The translations under genes were made by a program, and so were the position numbers. A stretch of 64,000 nucleotides of DNA. Origin: a virus. The DNA is taken from IMG/VR virus record IMGVR_UViG_3300044612_001981, positions 1 to 64,000 of that record; one strand, given 5' to 3'. This document shows positions 45,132 to 54,663 of this stretch, one piece after another (position 1 is the first letter of the stretch; each line of letters begins with the position of its first letter). A model generated the notes under the pieces. That model saw only the letters and a program-made list of their open reading frames with translations, was not told where the DNA came from and searched no databases.

Positions 45132-45160
45132 ATTTTATCTTACAATCAACTAAAAGGCAA
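45132..45160 (-). promoter_or_regulatory. promoter for major tail protein
   Basis: TTGCCT (45155-45160), a 17-base spacer and TAAAAT (45132-45137). Identical hexamers and spacing to the promoter at 50808-50836, so probably the same late-gene class. The leader is about 85 bases. Confidence 0.7.
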
Positions 45161-45161
45161 A

Positions 45162-45668
45162 CTAGTCAAATCTGCCCTTTGGGCCAACTGTCCTAGAGTA
45201 TTTAACTTCTATTATTACATCTGCCGCCAAGAATCCTGCTAGCTCTGTAGATGGCTCTGTTGGGGACATCTCTAGTATAAGGGTGTTGTGGAATATGATC
45301 TTGTCTGTTGATCTTGATTTATTTAGGTCTCTGGCTGAATCGTCCATTCTTCTAAACACATCCATCATCATGTTTCTGATTATATTGATTTCGGCAAAGT
45401 CCACTGAGTATATTGTAAAGGATATCTTCTCACAGCATATAAGCCAATTTTCTTCATAGGTGCTTCCAATCTTGTCATAAACAATATGGGTCTTGCCGCT
45501 TAAGAATTGATTCATTTCTGGAGCCTGCTGAACTGGAATAATTGGAATTATAGATTCGCCAAGATTATCGCTATAGTAAGCATTTTGATCAATTATGTTA
45601 TTTGACAAAAGCTCCTGCCAAAGATGTTTTCTTATCTCGTACATGGCGTCTATTCCATAATTAGTCAT
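45162..45668 (-). CDS. tail terminator-like protein
   Basis: A 168-residue protein between the neck protein and the major tail protein, the expected slot for the tail-terminator that caps the tail tube. An alternating alpha/beta pattern with LICCEKISFTIYSVD and a long internal helix is consistent with that fold. No diagnostic motif; called by position and length. Its start codon shares one base with the previous gene's stop. Confidence 0.7.
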   Translation of the reverse strand: MTNYGIDAMYEIRKHLWQELLSNNIIDQNAYYSDNLGESIIPIIPVQQAPEMNQFLSGKTHIVYDKIGSTYEENWLICCEKISFTIYSVDFAEINIIRNMMMDVFRRMDDSARDLNKSRSTDKIIFHNTLILEMSPTEPSTELAGFLAADVIIEVKYSRTVGPKGRFD

Positions 45669-46462
45669 TAAAATACTCCTCCGAATTTTTCTGTTAGTGC
45701 CGCCTCAGCCTGTAGTCTAATTGTACCTGGACTAAAGGAATAACGCACCTTGGCAATAGATGAAGGAACTTTCATCGCTCTTTCAAATTTAGCTCCGAAT
45801 AGGTTCTGAAATCCAGACATCTTTATTGAGTTGCTAACCATTGGTCCGCTAAAATATCTACTATATGTTAAATCGAATTGATTTGTTGATGCTCTGCCTC
45901 CAGGGCTCTTTACTGTAACTGACTTACCCTTTGGCATAAAAACCTTTTCTCCATCAATTTCAAAAACTAATCTCTCAGCAGATTTTGGTCTAATTACAAC
46001 TGGCATTCCTTTTTCCATAACAGCTGCTTTTCTTTCAAAAACATATCTACTTGTCTGCTCTCTATTTTTAGATGGGACCGAAGACTTTGAAATCTTAAAC
46101 TCATAGTTAATTCTAAATGATAGCCCAACTCCGTCTAGCTGGTTTAATTTAAAAAGACGAGCAGTTGCTTGCCCTGTCTTATTCCACTCATATACATGAT
46201 GTAATGACTTTGGCTTTGTTCTGGCTTGCGAATCAATAAACAAACCAAAATCTTTTTCTATCTGATTAAATATTGTTGTCTTAAATAGTCTTTGAAATGC
46301 CTTATTAGATTCTAGTCTGGCTGCAACATTAGCCTGATAGTAAAGAAATGCAGATATCTGTGCCACATTGCTATCTTTTAAAACTCCTGCTTGAGATGCA
46401 CCTACCATCAATCTCTCTAGACCAGAAGAAGCTTGAAGTAATGCTACTCCACTAGTCTCCAA
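45668..46462 (-). CDS. neck/tail completion protein
   Basis: A 264-residue basic protein between the head-closure and tail-terminator genes. This place is usually held by HK97 gp10-like tail-completion proteins, and it has their helical N-terminus with later beta strands. At 264 residues it is larger than most. No motif supports a more exact call. Confidence 0.65.
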   Translation of the reverse strand: METSGVALLQASSGLERLMVGASQAGVLKDSNVAQISAFLYYQANVAARLESNKAFQRLFKTTIFNQIEKDFGLFIDSQARTKPKSLHHVYEWNKTGQATARLFKLNQLDGVGLSFRINYEFKISKSSVPSKNREQTSRYVFERKAAVMEKGMPVVIRPKSAERLVFEIDGEKVFMPKGKSVTVKSPGGRASTNQFDLTYSRYFSGPMVSNSIKMSGFQNLFGAKFERAMKVPSSIAKVRYSFSPGTIRLQAEAALTEKFGGVF

Positions 46463-46880
46463 TTAACTGGCTCTCTGATCTTTTAGCAATTGAGTTGTAA
46501 GCCATTAAATTACCAAATGGGTCTGTTATTGGTGTTGAGCTTGTTATTTCAAATACTGTTGGAGTGTCGTTTGGATAGTTTAGCTCTATCCAAATTGGAT
46601 TATTTGAATTGTCTCTAATATTGGTTACCTTTTCTCTGTATGTCAATCTTGTTTCTGTTCTAATCTCAATAGTTTGATTGTCTACATATTTAACAGAGAT
46701 TGCTCTATTGTCCCCGCCTCTGCTTGTAGCAGAGTTTGTTATTATTCCTTTTGCAAAACAAGGTATAGTTCTTTGATATATCCAAGACTTTTTAATTGCA
46801 CCAGTGTTTGGATCCTGATAATCATCTTGAGCATAAACATCTATTTTCATGCTAAGAATAGAGTCTACGAGTCTGTTCAT
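46452..46880 (-). CDS. head closure (stopper)-like protein
   Basis: A 142-residue, beta-rich protein. The fragment IDVYAQDDYQDPNTGAI, then a beta-barrel with TETRLTYREKVTNIRD and PTVFEIT, matches the SPP1 gp16/HK97 stopper-like proteins that close the portal after packaging. It follows the connector and overlaps it by one base. Confidence 0.75.
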   Translation of the reverse strand: MNRLVDSILSMKIDVYAQDDYQDPNTGAIKKSWIYQRTIPCFAKGIITNSATSRGGDNRAISVKYVDNQTIEIRTETRLTYREKVTNIRDNSNNPIWIELNYPNDTPTVFEITSSTPITDPFGNLMAYNSIAKRSESQLIGD

Positions 46881-47860
46881 TATATCAAAACCATAGTGCT
46901 TAAGACATACTCAGACAGAAGCTGATCAGCGTAATTGTTTCCAGTTCCGCTAAATGTTGCAGTGTCATATTCAAACTGCCAGTCAAATGTCTGTATACTC
47001 TTTAAGTACTTGTTTCTCCAGTCTTTATCTTTAGAAAAGAAATCTTTCATTAACTCTATGGTAGCTAACTCAACTTCGTGTGGTACTTGATCCCAACCAT
47101 ATCTTCCTTCAACTCTATAAGCTCCGCCATTTACAAAAGACCCATTATTGTAGTCATTAATACTTGGAGGTACCATTCCGTTTGCTGTGTAAACTACATT
47201 ATCTAATAAGCCAGACTTATTTACTTTTATTCCAAATCCACTAGAAGATATTTCAACTGGGACATTCCAATTATCAATATTGTTTATTCTATCAATAAGA
47301 AGTATGTCGTTTAGATGTATGGAATGTATCTCATTTATTTTGTGGGGCAATGGGAGAATTTCTGATCCAGTTGCGTATATCACATTTACATCATCATATA
47401 GATAAAACTCTTGTCCCGTGTAGCTTTCAATAAGTTTTCTTGCATATCTTTCTGCTGCTGCTAAATCTACAAATGTTTTGTAGTTAGGATCAGATTGATC
47501 AAAGCCAAACCCTAAAGCATCTGCAGCATTTGTTAAATCAACATATGGTTTTACAACATCAAGAAGGTGCTCTTTAACTACACTTTCTTCATCTACTTCA
47601 TATTCCCAAACTAGCCTCAATGTCCTTGGTCTATTCGTTAAGGATATTGGAGGGTATACCAAATATACGCCTCTATCTGTTTCTGCCTCTTCGGCAGTTT
47701 GGGTTAGAAGTAAAGTGTTTGGATTTATAGGAGGCTCTATTGATGGATCATTTGTTACATCATAAAATTTAACAGTAGGCAAAGAGTCTGCTTGGGCTAT
47801 CCCGCCCTTCCAAAATACTCTTTGCTTTACTGGTGAGTTTGTTCCTACTATAATTTCCAT
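46880..47860 (-). CDS. head-tail connector (adaptor)
   Basis: A 326-residue protein. The C-terminal half has the helical gp6-like adaptor features: AERYARKLIESYTGQEFY, a middle beta hairpin and VPHEVELATIELMKDFF. The first 110 residues are an extra beta-rich domain not found in small adaptors. It links portal to neck. Confidence 0.8.
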   Translation of the reverse strand: MEIIVGTNSPVKQRVFWKGGIAQADSLPTVKFYDVTNDPSIEPPINPNTLLLTQTAEEAETDRGVYLVYPPISLTNRPRTLRLVWEYEVDEESVVKEHLLDVVKPYVDLTNAADALGFGFDQSDPNYKTFVDLAAAERYARKLIESYTGQEFYLYDDVNVIYATGSEILPLPHKINEIHSIHLNDILLIDRINNIDNWNVPVEISSSGFGIKVNKSGLLDNVVYTANGMVPPSINDYNNGSFVNGGAYRVEGRYGWDQVPHEVELATIELMKDFFSKDKDWRNKYLKSIQTFDWQFEYDTATFSGTGNNYADQLLSEYVLSTMVLI

Positions 47861-47875
47861 TTGTTGTGTTTAAGC

Positions 47876-48271
47876 TTAGCCGTAATATTCCTGAACTTCC
47901 TTTGGTGTGGCTAAACGAAAACCCTCCTCTTTATCAAAAATTTGTTGAGCTGAATCTTTGTGCATTGCTACAAACGGATGGGTCTGAGTAAATGTATGTC
48001 CCATAATATCATATCTATGGTTTGCTCTTGTCATCATAACTAATACTGTATCCTCTGTGCGCTCTGCCTTTGGATCAAATACTGGTAGGACCTCAACCTC
48101 TTCTTTTGCATCTTCTACATCCTTAAGTGTTTTTTCATATACTGCATATGTAACACCTTCTTCTGCTAGTGCTGCAATTATATCCTGCTTGTTCTTAAGC
48201 CCGTCTGTTTCAACTGCAAACTCTTCTGCAATTGCCTTTAGATCCGCGACCTTTAATGTGTCAAAAGACAT
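47876..48271 (-). CDS. SAP-like head protein
   Basis: A 131-residue protein. The first 35 residues (LKVADLKAIAEEF, then NKQDIIAALAEE) resemble SAP/HeH-type helix-extension-helix nucleic-acid binding motifs common in capsid-adjacent phage proteins. An acidic linker and a C-terminal beta part follow. It has its own promoter and a Shine-Dalgarno AAAGGAG. Possibly a minor capsid or head-completion protein. Confidence 0.7.
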   Translation of the reverse strand: MSFDTLKVADLKAIAEEFAVETDGLKNKQDIIAALAEEGVTYAVYEKTLKDVEDAKEEVEVLPVFDPKAERTEDTVLVMMTRANHRYDIMGHTFTQTHPFVAMHKDSAQQIFDKEEGFRLATPKEVQEYYG

Positions 48272-48298
48272 TTAATACTCCTTTTTCTAGGTAAAACC

Positions 48299-48327
48299 AT
48301 TATAGCATTGTATAATTAAAATGAAAA
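48299..48327 (-). promoter_or_regulatory. promoter for SAP-like gene and neck genes
   Basis: TTTTCA (48322-48327), a 17-base spacer and TATAAT (48299-48304) with TGC before it. The -35 overlaps the capsid terminator. Confidence 0.65.
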
Positions 48328-48353
48328 GCCCCCAAATTTAATTGGGGGCTTTT
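48324..48353 (-). terminator. strong terminator after major capsid gene
   Basis: A perfect 12-bp stem (AAAAGCCCCCAA and complement) with a six-base loop and a T-run on both strands, so bidirectional. It ends the capsid message. Confidence 0.92.
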
Positions 48354-48370
48354 CTGTGATTAATTCCTAA

Positions 48371-49420
48371 TTAGGAAGCAACCTTAACGTTCTTTACAAC
48401 GACCCAAGCGTCTGCCTGCTCGATTTGAACGCCAACACGAGTATACATTGTGTACTCGATTGAGTCCTTACGTGGCCAGAAGAATCGGTAAACAGTTACG
48501 TCACGCTTAACACCAACAACAACGTTGTTAGGGAATGTTAAGTGAACATCTCCGTGTGATCCTGCAGCCTGTGCGTAATCGCCAGCTTGTGTCTCTGGAA
48601 GAAGTGGAACTTCAACGATTGGAATACCAAATGCGTATGGAGCTACATATCCTGCTGGACCTCCAAGAACTGGAACATCACCACGGATGATGCCTGAAGC
48701 AATGTCCTGTGGAGTAGTGTTCTGAATGTTCTGTGAGTTTGAGTATAGGTAATCCTGGATCAAGTTTGATCCTGCAAGGAAGCGTAGGTCTGTACGACGT
48801 TGCTTGTACTTGCGTGGGAGTGCCTTAAGTGCTGAGTTAAATACAGCACGGGAAAGTCCTGCACCTGCTGCGTCTACGACGTGTGCATTTGCCTTGGCCT
48901 TCTTTACAACACCGTCAAATGCCTTGTAAAGAGCATCTGATGAAAGTGCTGTGTTACCGTTAAGTAGAACGTCTTCAATATCGTTACCAGCCTGAGTTGC
49001 CATCATACGTGCGATGTGGTCTTCTAGATCTGGACCTTCGATATTGTCTTCTAGTGACTCTGTTGAGAGCTCCCAGTCAAGACGTAGCTTCTTTGTTGTG
49101 AGAGAGATCTTTGAGAATGTGACTGCTGCGTTTGTACCAGTGTTGTCACCTTCTGAAGCGAGCTTCATAAGCTTCTCGCCTACTCCGATTCTGTCAATTT
49201 CTGTTGTGTCAGACTTCATTCTGACTGTACGTGCGACTTTTCCAATTACGGTTGCGTCGAACATATAGTCTAGGAAACGAGCTGACTGCTCTGGGTTGAG
49301 AAGACCACCATTGCCATTTTCAGACGCAGTGTGAATTCCATCTCCACCAGTTGTTGATGCGAAAGTACCTGTAGCTGTTGTACCAGCTGCGATTGCTTTC
49401 TCTAATGTTTCATTACTCAT
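48371..49420 (-). CDS. major capsid protein, HK97 fold
   Basis: A 349-residue capsid protein with an N-terminal flexible arm and the usual HK97-like order of long E-loop and P-domain elements, including a NIEDVLLNGNTA segment and a C-terminal VYRFFWPRKDSIEYTMYTRVGVQIEQADA typical of major capsid proteins. AGGTGA precedes the ATG by six bases. Downstream of the protease-scaffold gene and closed by a strong terminator, as expected for the most abundant virion protein. Confidence 0.9.
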   Translation of the reverse strand: MSNETLEKAIAAGTTATGTFASTTGGDGIHTASENGNGGLLNPEQSARFLDYMFDATVIGKVARTVRMKSDTTEIDRIGVGEKLMKLASEGDNTGTNAAVTFSKISLTTKKLRLDWELSTESLEDNIEGPDLEDHIARMMATQAGNDIEDVLLNGNTALSSDALYKAFDGVVKKAKANAHVVDAAGAGLSRAVFNSALKALPRKYKQRRTDLRFLAGSNLIQDYLYSNSQNIQNTTPQDIASGIIRGDVPVLGGPAGYVAPYAFGIPIVEVPLLPETQAGDYAQAAGSHGDVHLTFPNNVVVGVKRDVTVYRFFWPRKDSIEYTMYTRVGVQIEQADAWVVVKNVKVAS

Positions 49421-49435
49421 ATTATTTCACCTACC

Positions 49436-50800
49436 CTAGTTAAATATTTCGTTTACGGAACCGAGGAAAGAACCGTTCCATTTTGATTTGTTTGTTGCTA
49501 CTACCGCAGACCCGCCGAGGTCTGAGGACTTCTTGATTGCTGTATCGCCTTCTACGGCATCTACACGCTTTTGAACACCATCAATGGTGCCCTTTATTTC
49601 TGTTACAGCTGCACTAAGTGCGCTGTGCTTTTCTGCTAATTCTGTAATTTGAGCATTTAAACCCTTGCTAAAAGTCTCTACAGTTTCTTTGATTTCAGAA
49701 ACCTGTAATGCATTTGCCTCTGTAGCCTTGCTAAGAGTATCTGCAAAGAATCCCTTTAGGTCTACTAACATTTTTGCAAAATCAGGCTCTTGTACTTCAA
49801 CTGCAGCTGACGCATCTGCGTCTACTGACTTAAAGACATCTACAGAAGCAGAGTCTGCATCTTCTGCTTTAGCAGCTGGTGCATCTTCGACGGCCTCGAC
49901 GTTAGTCTCAACCATGGTCTCTTCAACGATTGCTTCGACAGCTGGTGCTTCTGCAACTGGTGTTGCTTCTACAACTGCTGAATTTTCAGCTTTTACGTTT
50001 AGTTTTTCCACTTCATTACCTCCTTGTACGTTTGCCTGTTTTGCGATTGTTTGTGTTGCAGGCAACGGAACTCTTGACTTCTTAAATGAAGCAAGAACTT
50101 TATCTATCTCTTTTGATTTGTTTATGTCTGAGCTTTCAACCCATCCAATTAGCGTAGCCTCTTTACCAGTAACTGGAGATGAGTATGTCTTGTCTGTAGA
50201 GATGAAAACAGAGTCGCTATCTTCGCAATAAAAAATATTTTCTGTGACAACATCTGCTGCCATTCCTTTAAAAATAAGTTGACCATTCATTTTTTCTATT
50301 GAAATAATGTTACACATTTCATTTGCTGGTGAGTCTACAATTGAAAGTTCTACTAAGTCGTAATCTTTAATAAATCGTACAGACTCTCCTGTTGCTTTAT
50401 TTATTTCGTTGTCTGAGTCTTTAATTTTCCCGCCAATTGAAAATCCAGAAAGTGTTCCGTCAAGAACTTTTTCCCATGTATCTTGTGCGCCTTTTGAGAT
50501 GTATGAAGTTACATAAACTCCGTTGTAAAATTCTTTTGATTTTTGATCGTAGTAAGTCTCTGGCTTAAATGAAACTACTTTGCCAACTGCAAGTGGCTGA
50601 TGCATCTCTCTAAGATTTCCTCTAAATGCTTCAAATGCCTTTAGGCTTGCTTCTGCTGTTACGACGTCACCAGTTTGATCTACATTATCTAGAGTTGCAA
50701 ATCCAGACACGGTTCTATTCTCCCTGTTTACTTTTGTAAAAGGAACAGATAAATGAAGGTTTTGGCCGTCAGAAGACCACTGACTTTTTTCTATGTTCAT
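49436..50800 (-). CDS. prohead protease fused to scaffold
   Basis: A 454-residue protein. The first 170 residues are an XkdF/HK97-type prohead protease: MHQP (His67), LSGFSIGG (118-124) and ELSIVDSPAN (151-160). The rest, about 190 onward, is Ala/Glu/Val-rich and then coiled coil, typical of a scaffold, so protease and scaffold are one polypeptide that the protease would later degrade. A TAAAAT -10 lies seven bases from its ATG without a Shine-Dalgarno sequence, so the mRNA is nearly leaderless. Confidence 0.9.
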   Translation of the reverse strand: MNIEKSQWSSDGQNLHLSVPFTKVNRENRTVSGFATLDNVDQTGDVVTAEASLKAFEAFRGNLREMHQPLAVGKVVSFKPETYYDQKSKEFYNGVYVTSYISKGAQDTWEKVLDGTLSGFSIGGKIKDSDNEINKATGESVRFIKDYDLVELSIVDSPANEMCNIISIEKMNGQLIFKGMAADVVTENIFYCEDSDSVFISTDKTYSSPVTGKEATLIGWVESSDINKSKEIDKVLASFKKSRVPLPATQTIAKQANVQGGNEVEKLNVKAENSAVVEATPVAEAPAVEAIVEETMVETNVEAVEDAPAAKAEDADSASVDVFKSVDADASAAVEVQEPDFAKMLVDLKGFFADTLSKATEANALQVSEIKETVETFSKGLNAQITELAEKHSALSAAVTEIKGTIDGVQKRVDAVEGDTAIKKSSDLGGSAVVATNKSKWNGSFLGSVNEIFN

Positions 50801-50807
50801 ATGCTTA

Positions 50808-50836
50808 ATTTTATACTTATCTATCTAAAAAGGCAA
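50808..50836 (-). promoter_or_regulatory. promoter for protease-capsid unit
   Basis: TTGCCT (50831-50836), a 17-base spacer and TAAAAT (50808-50813), seven bases before the ATG. Same hexamers as at 45132-45160. Confidence 0.72.
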
Positions 50837-50853
50837 ATCGTAGTTGATTGGAT

Positions 50854-52437
50854 TTAGTCAACTCTGCTTCCGTCGCCTTTTGCATTTCTTCCTTCTCCGA
50901 CTTTATCGGAAGAGGCGGCGGATCTTTCTGAATCCCTGGCTCTAGTTTTCCCAGCGGTTGCTTTTTGATCGGCTGCCTGTTGTGGCTTTAATTCAACCAT
51001 CTCGTCTCCGCCTTCGACTGGAATCATACCTTTTCTAATTCTAACTTCATTAGGGGTAATTACCTGCATTCTAAGATATCTTTCATCTATTTGAGATTGT
51101 GTGTCTTCATCAGTTAATGTGAGCTCTTCGAATTTAATTTTTAGGGCGTCAGTCTTTTCTTCAATTATTGCATTAATTCTTTTTTCTAGTCTCATTTGTG
51201 CTGGACGGCAAACCTGCTCTTTAAATGTTTTGTCTGCGTCTCTTGCAACCGCTAAATTAACTCCTTCTGGAGTTCCAATTTTATTAATTGGCACACGGTG
51301 AGCCAATAGTATTTCATCTCTATTAGATTGTCGATAAATATTAAATGATGATTCTTGAGCTCCAGCCTCAACTGGCTCCATTTTAAATTCAACCTTGTTG
51401 TCTGGAGTATCCGCTGGAAGTGGTATATAAAGTGATCTATGGTTTTTGCCCTTTAGTCCAACCTGGAAAAATTCTAGCAACTTTCTTTCTGACTCTGGGG
51501 AAAGCTTTGCTCCCTTTACAGTGATTATATATCTTGGTACCGCTTTGTTTTCAAAGTAATCAAGGTTATATCTTCCAGCAAACTCGTTACCAGCTAATGA
51601 CATTTGTGCTGCAACTATGTCTGGGATTCCATAATAGTTATTCATTGGGGTATATTTTTTTAAGTGAATAATTTCATTTGGTCTGTCTTCAACATCACCA
51701 ATTGGATTAGGAGTTTCTAGATCACCAAAGTTTCTAAAGAATACAGCCTTGCCGTAAAGCAACTGCATGAAACCATCACGAAGTCTTCTTACTCTCATTG
51801 TCTTTGCTGGGATATGTCCTATATAACCTATATCTCCTGCTGTTGTTCTACCAATTTCAATATAGCCGTTTCCTGTAGCTTCTAAATCAGTATAAACTTT
51901 TATTAATGTTTCAGTAAATGTATCTTCATCGTTAGTGGTATCAAGCCACTCTTGAAGGTCCTGCTTTAGTTTATTGAGCTTTCTTCTGGCTCTATCTAAT
52001 TGCTTAGTGTCCGTTATCGCATCTATAGCGTCATTAGTTTTTCTTGTCTCAGTGAATGAATAGCCTAGACCAACAATGTTTGCAACCTTTGCATTTATTG
52101 CAGCGTAGTTGTATGTTGAAACTTCATAGATTTGAGATAGATATTCTAGATTGTATACTGGCTGAACAAGGTCAAACATTGCATAGCCAGTTACTGCCTG
52201 CTGTAATAAATTCTGCTGTGTTGCCGCCCCATCTTTTCCAGTAAATGATTTTGCAAAATCTCTGTTTACTTTTCTTTTAAAATTGGTGCCGAGCCCTCTT
52301 ACTTTTTTAAGTTCATCTATTCCAATTGCAAACGGGTCAACATGCTCTTTTTCTTTTTTAAAGGAAAAAAGATCTGAGCTGTTTTTTACAGAAACTTCGT
52401 ATGTGTCTTCTGGACCGTCTTCTAAGAATTGTGTCAT
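50854..52437 (-). CDS. portal protein
   Basis: A 527-residue portal of the HK97/PBSX kind. The core includes an EATGNGYIEIGR segment, an HIPAKTMRVRR strand, a YGIPDIVAAQMSLAGNEFAGRYNLDYFEN helix region and the helical hairpin that makes the crown. The Asp/Ser/Lys-rich C-terminus is disordered. It forms the packaging and tail-attachment ring. Confidence 0.9.
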   Translation of the reverse strand: MTQFLEDGPEDTYEVSVKNSSDLFSFKKEKEHVDPFAIGIDELKKVRGLGTNFKRKVNRDFAKSFTGKDGAATQQNLLQQAVTGYAMFDLVQPVYNLEYLSQIYEVSTYNYAAINAKVANIVGLGYSFTETRKTNDAIDAITDTKQLDRARRKLNKLKQDLQEWLDTTNDEDTFTETLIKVYTDLEATGNGYIEIGRTTAGDIGYIGHIPAKTMRVRRLRDGFMQLLYGKAVFFRNFGDLETPNPIGDVEDRPNEIIHLKKYTPMNNYYGIPDIVAAQMSLAGNEFAGRYNLDYFENKAVPRYIITVKGAKLSPESERKLLEFFQVGLKGKNHRSLYIPLPADTPDNKVEFKMEPVEAGAQESSFNIYRQSNRDEILLAHRVPINKIGTPEGVNLAVARDADKTFKEQVCRPAQMRLEKRINAIIEEKTDALKIKFEELTLTDEDTQSQIDERYLRMQVITPNEVRIRKGMIPVEGGDEMVELKPQQAADQKATAGKTRARDSERSAASSDKVGEGRNAKGDGSRVD

Positions 52438-52772
52438 GTTACTGATCCTCCTCGCAATACTGAATCTTTGTATTCGCCTATGTCAAGCGGGTCTGGTGTA
52501 AGTCCCCACTTAAGTCTTTGGTTTTGATATTCAAACTCTTCATCATCAATTTTTCTTCTTCCAGACAAAAACTTAGGCTGTCCCTCATAAATTCCATAGT
52601 GTCTTACTGCATCCGCCAGCAAAGCCATGCGGGCACGATTTCCTTTTTTAGAAGTTATTGAAAGAAAGTTTCCATCGTCGTCACCAATCCAGCGTCCGTC
52701 TGGCATTTCCCATACGTATATTCCGAGAGTGGTTTCCTCGATTACTTGGCTTTTTTGGTTTAAGATGTCCAT
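52434..52772 (-). CDS. small protein upstream of portal
   Basis: A 112-residue protein with a short beta-rich start (TLGIYVWEMPDGRWIGDDDGNF) and a charged C-terminus, overlapping the portal start by four bases. It is probably translated with the portal. A place often held by small head-assembly proteins. Function unknown. Confidence 0.7.
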   Translation of the reverse strand: MDILNQKSQVIEETTLGIYVWEMPDGRWIGDDDGNFLSITSKKGNRARMALLADAVRHYGIYEGQPKFLSGRRKIDDEEFEYQNQRLKWGLTPDPLDIGEYKDSVLRGGSVT

Positions 52773-52781
52773 ATGTTAAAC

Positions 52782-52810
52782 AGTTTATCATTATTCCTAG
52801 CAAAAGTCCA
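52782..52810 (-). promoter_or_regulatory. possible promoter for portal unit
   Basis: TGGACT (52805-52810), a 17-base spacer and TAAACT (52782-52787) with a TGA before it, nine bases before the ATG. Weaker match than the other promoters. Confidence 0.45.
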
Positions 52811-52854
52811 GCCTGTGTGCCATGGCAATGCACTTTTTTTAATAATTATGCAGG

Positions 52855-54660
52855 CTATTCGCCAAATGACCTTACGAAATAGGAGGTTCCGTCAAGACCC
52901 TGACTGCTTTCAGATACAGTTAGCCCTGGATCAACCACAATCTTTGAGTTATCCGAGCAATACAGTCTATAATTATTGGCTGCCTCTGTAGGGGTAAATG
53001 CCTTTTCATAAAAAGCTATATTATTGTATAAGTTTGAAGTTCCATACTCTGTGTCTAATTGATTTTGATTAAACTTAATATTTAAAGCAGGCTGGCTCAA
53101 CACTATTAGTATGTGGTGTGATACGTCGTTTAGAAAAAATGTAGATGTGTTTGCCTCAGATGTCCTATCTATACCATTTACATATATGGCAGAAATTCCA
53201 GCTTTTGTTATTGCTCCATTTGCCCCCCACTTAATTGATGAAGACGCTGAAGAGAATAATACATTCTGCCCCGCCCGTGGTGTAAAGAACATCTCTATTG
53301 TACGTGGCTCAATAGAAAGGTCTACCGAGAATCCATGTCCAGAATACATAGATATACCATTATATTTATTTTGCATTCTTACTGGATAATTATATTGACC
53401 TAGAGCGTAGTCGTATTCCGAATATATCTTTGAGCCAGAGTTATCTGAATAGAAATCTTTATTGGAATACATATCAATTTCTAGCTTATTAAAATACGGA
53501 AGATCAAAGGATGCGTCATCTGTGGTCATAGTCACTCTTATATCAAATATCGGGCTCTCTGAGTTTTGGTTTTTGTTATAATAAGGCATAGGTGAATTAT
53601 TCTTGCATATTTCCCATGGCTGATCTGGTATCTTTATTTCAACTAAAACATTGTCTACGTCTTGACCATAGGAAAGTCTAGAAGAAACAATATCTTCAGG
53701 GTTTGAAATATATAGCCTATCTTCAAATACAAAAGACTTTGGTTCTGCGATATCTGTTTTTTCAAACTCAATCCTATTGTAAACAGAATTATAATATCCG
53801 TCTCCAGAAGCAATTTCTTCTAAGCTTTTTATTCCAGGATATGTGTATGAAATGTCTGGTCTTATTGATGTTGAATTTAATGAGAAAAATATTCCATTGT
53901 TTGAATAAACAATTTGTGAATACTTAGTTTCTTTATACCCAGACACATAGTGATTTAATATTTTTTGTTCAGTTAGCTCGTAAGCATAAATTGCTGCTGA
54001 ATCAACAATAAACTTTTTTCCTACATTAGCTGGGCCTAAAGATAAATTTAAACTTGTATTAGTAAATTTAAAGCCACTGTTAACTGGGCTTTCAGAAGCT
54101 ATTTTGCCATTTACATACAAAGATATTTTATCCTTGGAAAATATTCCAACGACATGCATGGCCTCATTTTTTTTGACTTTGTGCCAAACAAATTGTGTAG
54201 CGCTGCATTTAAAAATAATGTTTTCATTTTTATAGAATAGGCCAATTGAGTTCTCTGAATCTCCCATAATAAGATATTCTTCGTTGTCATCTTTGTCTGG
54301 ACTAAACCATATTTCGAATGCAAATGCGCCGTCTGGATTTCTATTCATTCCAAGACCCAGTGCTTTTAGGCTTATTTGAGCATTTTCATTTATCTCAGTT
54401 CCTCTAATTCCCGCCCCAATAATAGGAAGTACTTCCATGCTTGAAGTATTAATTGCATACCCTTCCATGGAGTTTCCAGTGTAATCAATTATTGGCAACC
54501 CGCTAACGGCAGCATATGAAACTCCGTTATCTCTTAGGTCTGCGTATGTTGAATATAGTGTAGTTAGATTGCTGTATACTCCAGCCTCACCAGAACGAAC
54601 TTCATCCAATAAGAAAAATGCAACTGGATTATCTTTTAAGACAGTGTATTTATATGACAT
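52855..54660 (-). CDS. concanavalin/LamG-like tail protein
   Basis: A 601-residue protein with two LamG/concanavalin-like beta sandwiches: one at about residues 100-230 (EIWFSPDKDDNEEYLIMG, SLYVNGKIASE) and a degenerate one near 440-580 (IEMFFTPRAGQNVLFSS, SAIYVNGIDRTSE). Such domains bind sugars. Between capsid genes and the collagen-like fibre it could be a capsid decoration or host-binding protein. Confidence 0.72.
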   Translation of the reverse strand: MSYKYTVLKDNPVAFFLLDEVRSGEAGVYSNLTTLYSTYADLRDNGVSYAAVSGLPIIDYTGNSMEGYAINTSSMEVLPIIGAGIRGTEINENAQISLKALGLGMNRNPDGAFAFEIWFSPDKDDNEEYLIMGDSENSIGLFYKNENIIFKCSATQFVWHKVKKNEAMHVVGIFSKDKISLYVNGKIASESPVNSGFKFTNTSLNLSLGPANVGKKFIVDSAAIYAYELTEQKILNHYVSGYKETKYSQIVYSNNGIFFSLNSTSIRPDISYTYPGIKSLEEIASGDGYYNSVYNRIEFEKTDIAEPKSFVFEDRLYISNPEDIVSSRLSYGQDVDNVLVEIKIPDQPWEICKNNSPMPYYNKNQNSESPIFDIRVTMTTDDASFDLPYFNKLEIDMYSNKDFYSDNSGSKIYSEYDYALGQYNYPVRMQNKYNGISMYSGHGFSVDLSIEPRTIEMFFTPRAGQNVLFSSASSSIKWGANGAITKAGISAIYVNGIDRTSEANTSTFFLNDVSHHILIVLSQPALNIKFNQNQLDTEYGTSNLYNNIAFYEKAFTPTEAANNYRLYCSDNSKIVVDPGLTVSESSQGLDGTSYFVRSFGE

Positions 54661-54663
54661 GTC

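Noticed and set aside
45122-45134. TGGTATAAT on the plus strand near 45125 as a plus-strand promoter
   Set aside because: No gene follows on the plus strand; it overlaps the minus-strand promoter region and is probably chance in AT-rich DNA.
49665-50231. A 188-codon open frame on the plus strand, Ser/Ala/Thr-rich
   Set aside because: Antisense of the Ala/Glu-rich scaffold region; low-complexity shadow without start signals.
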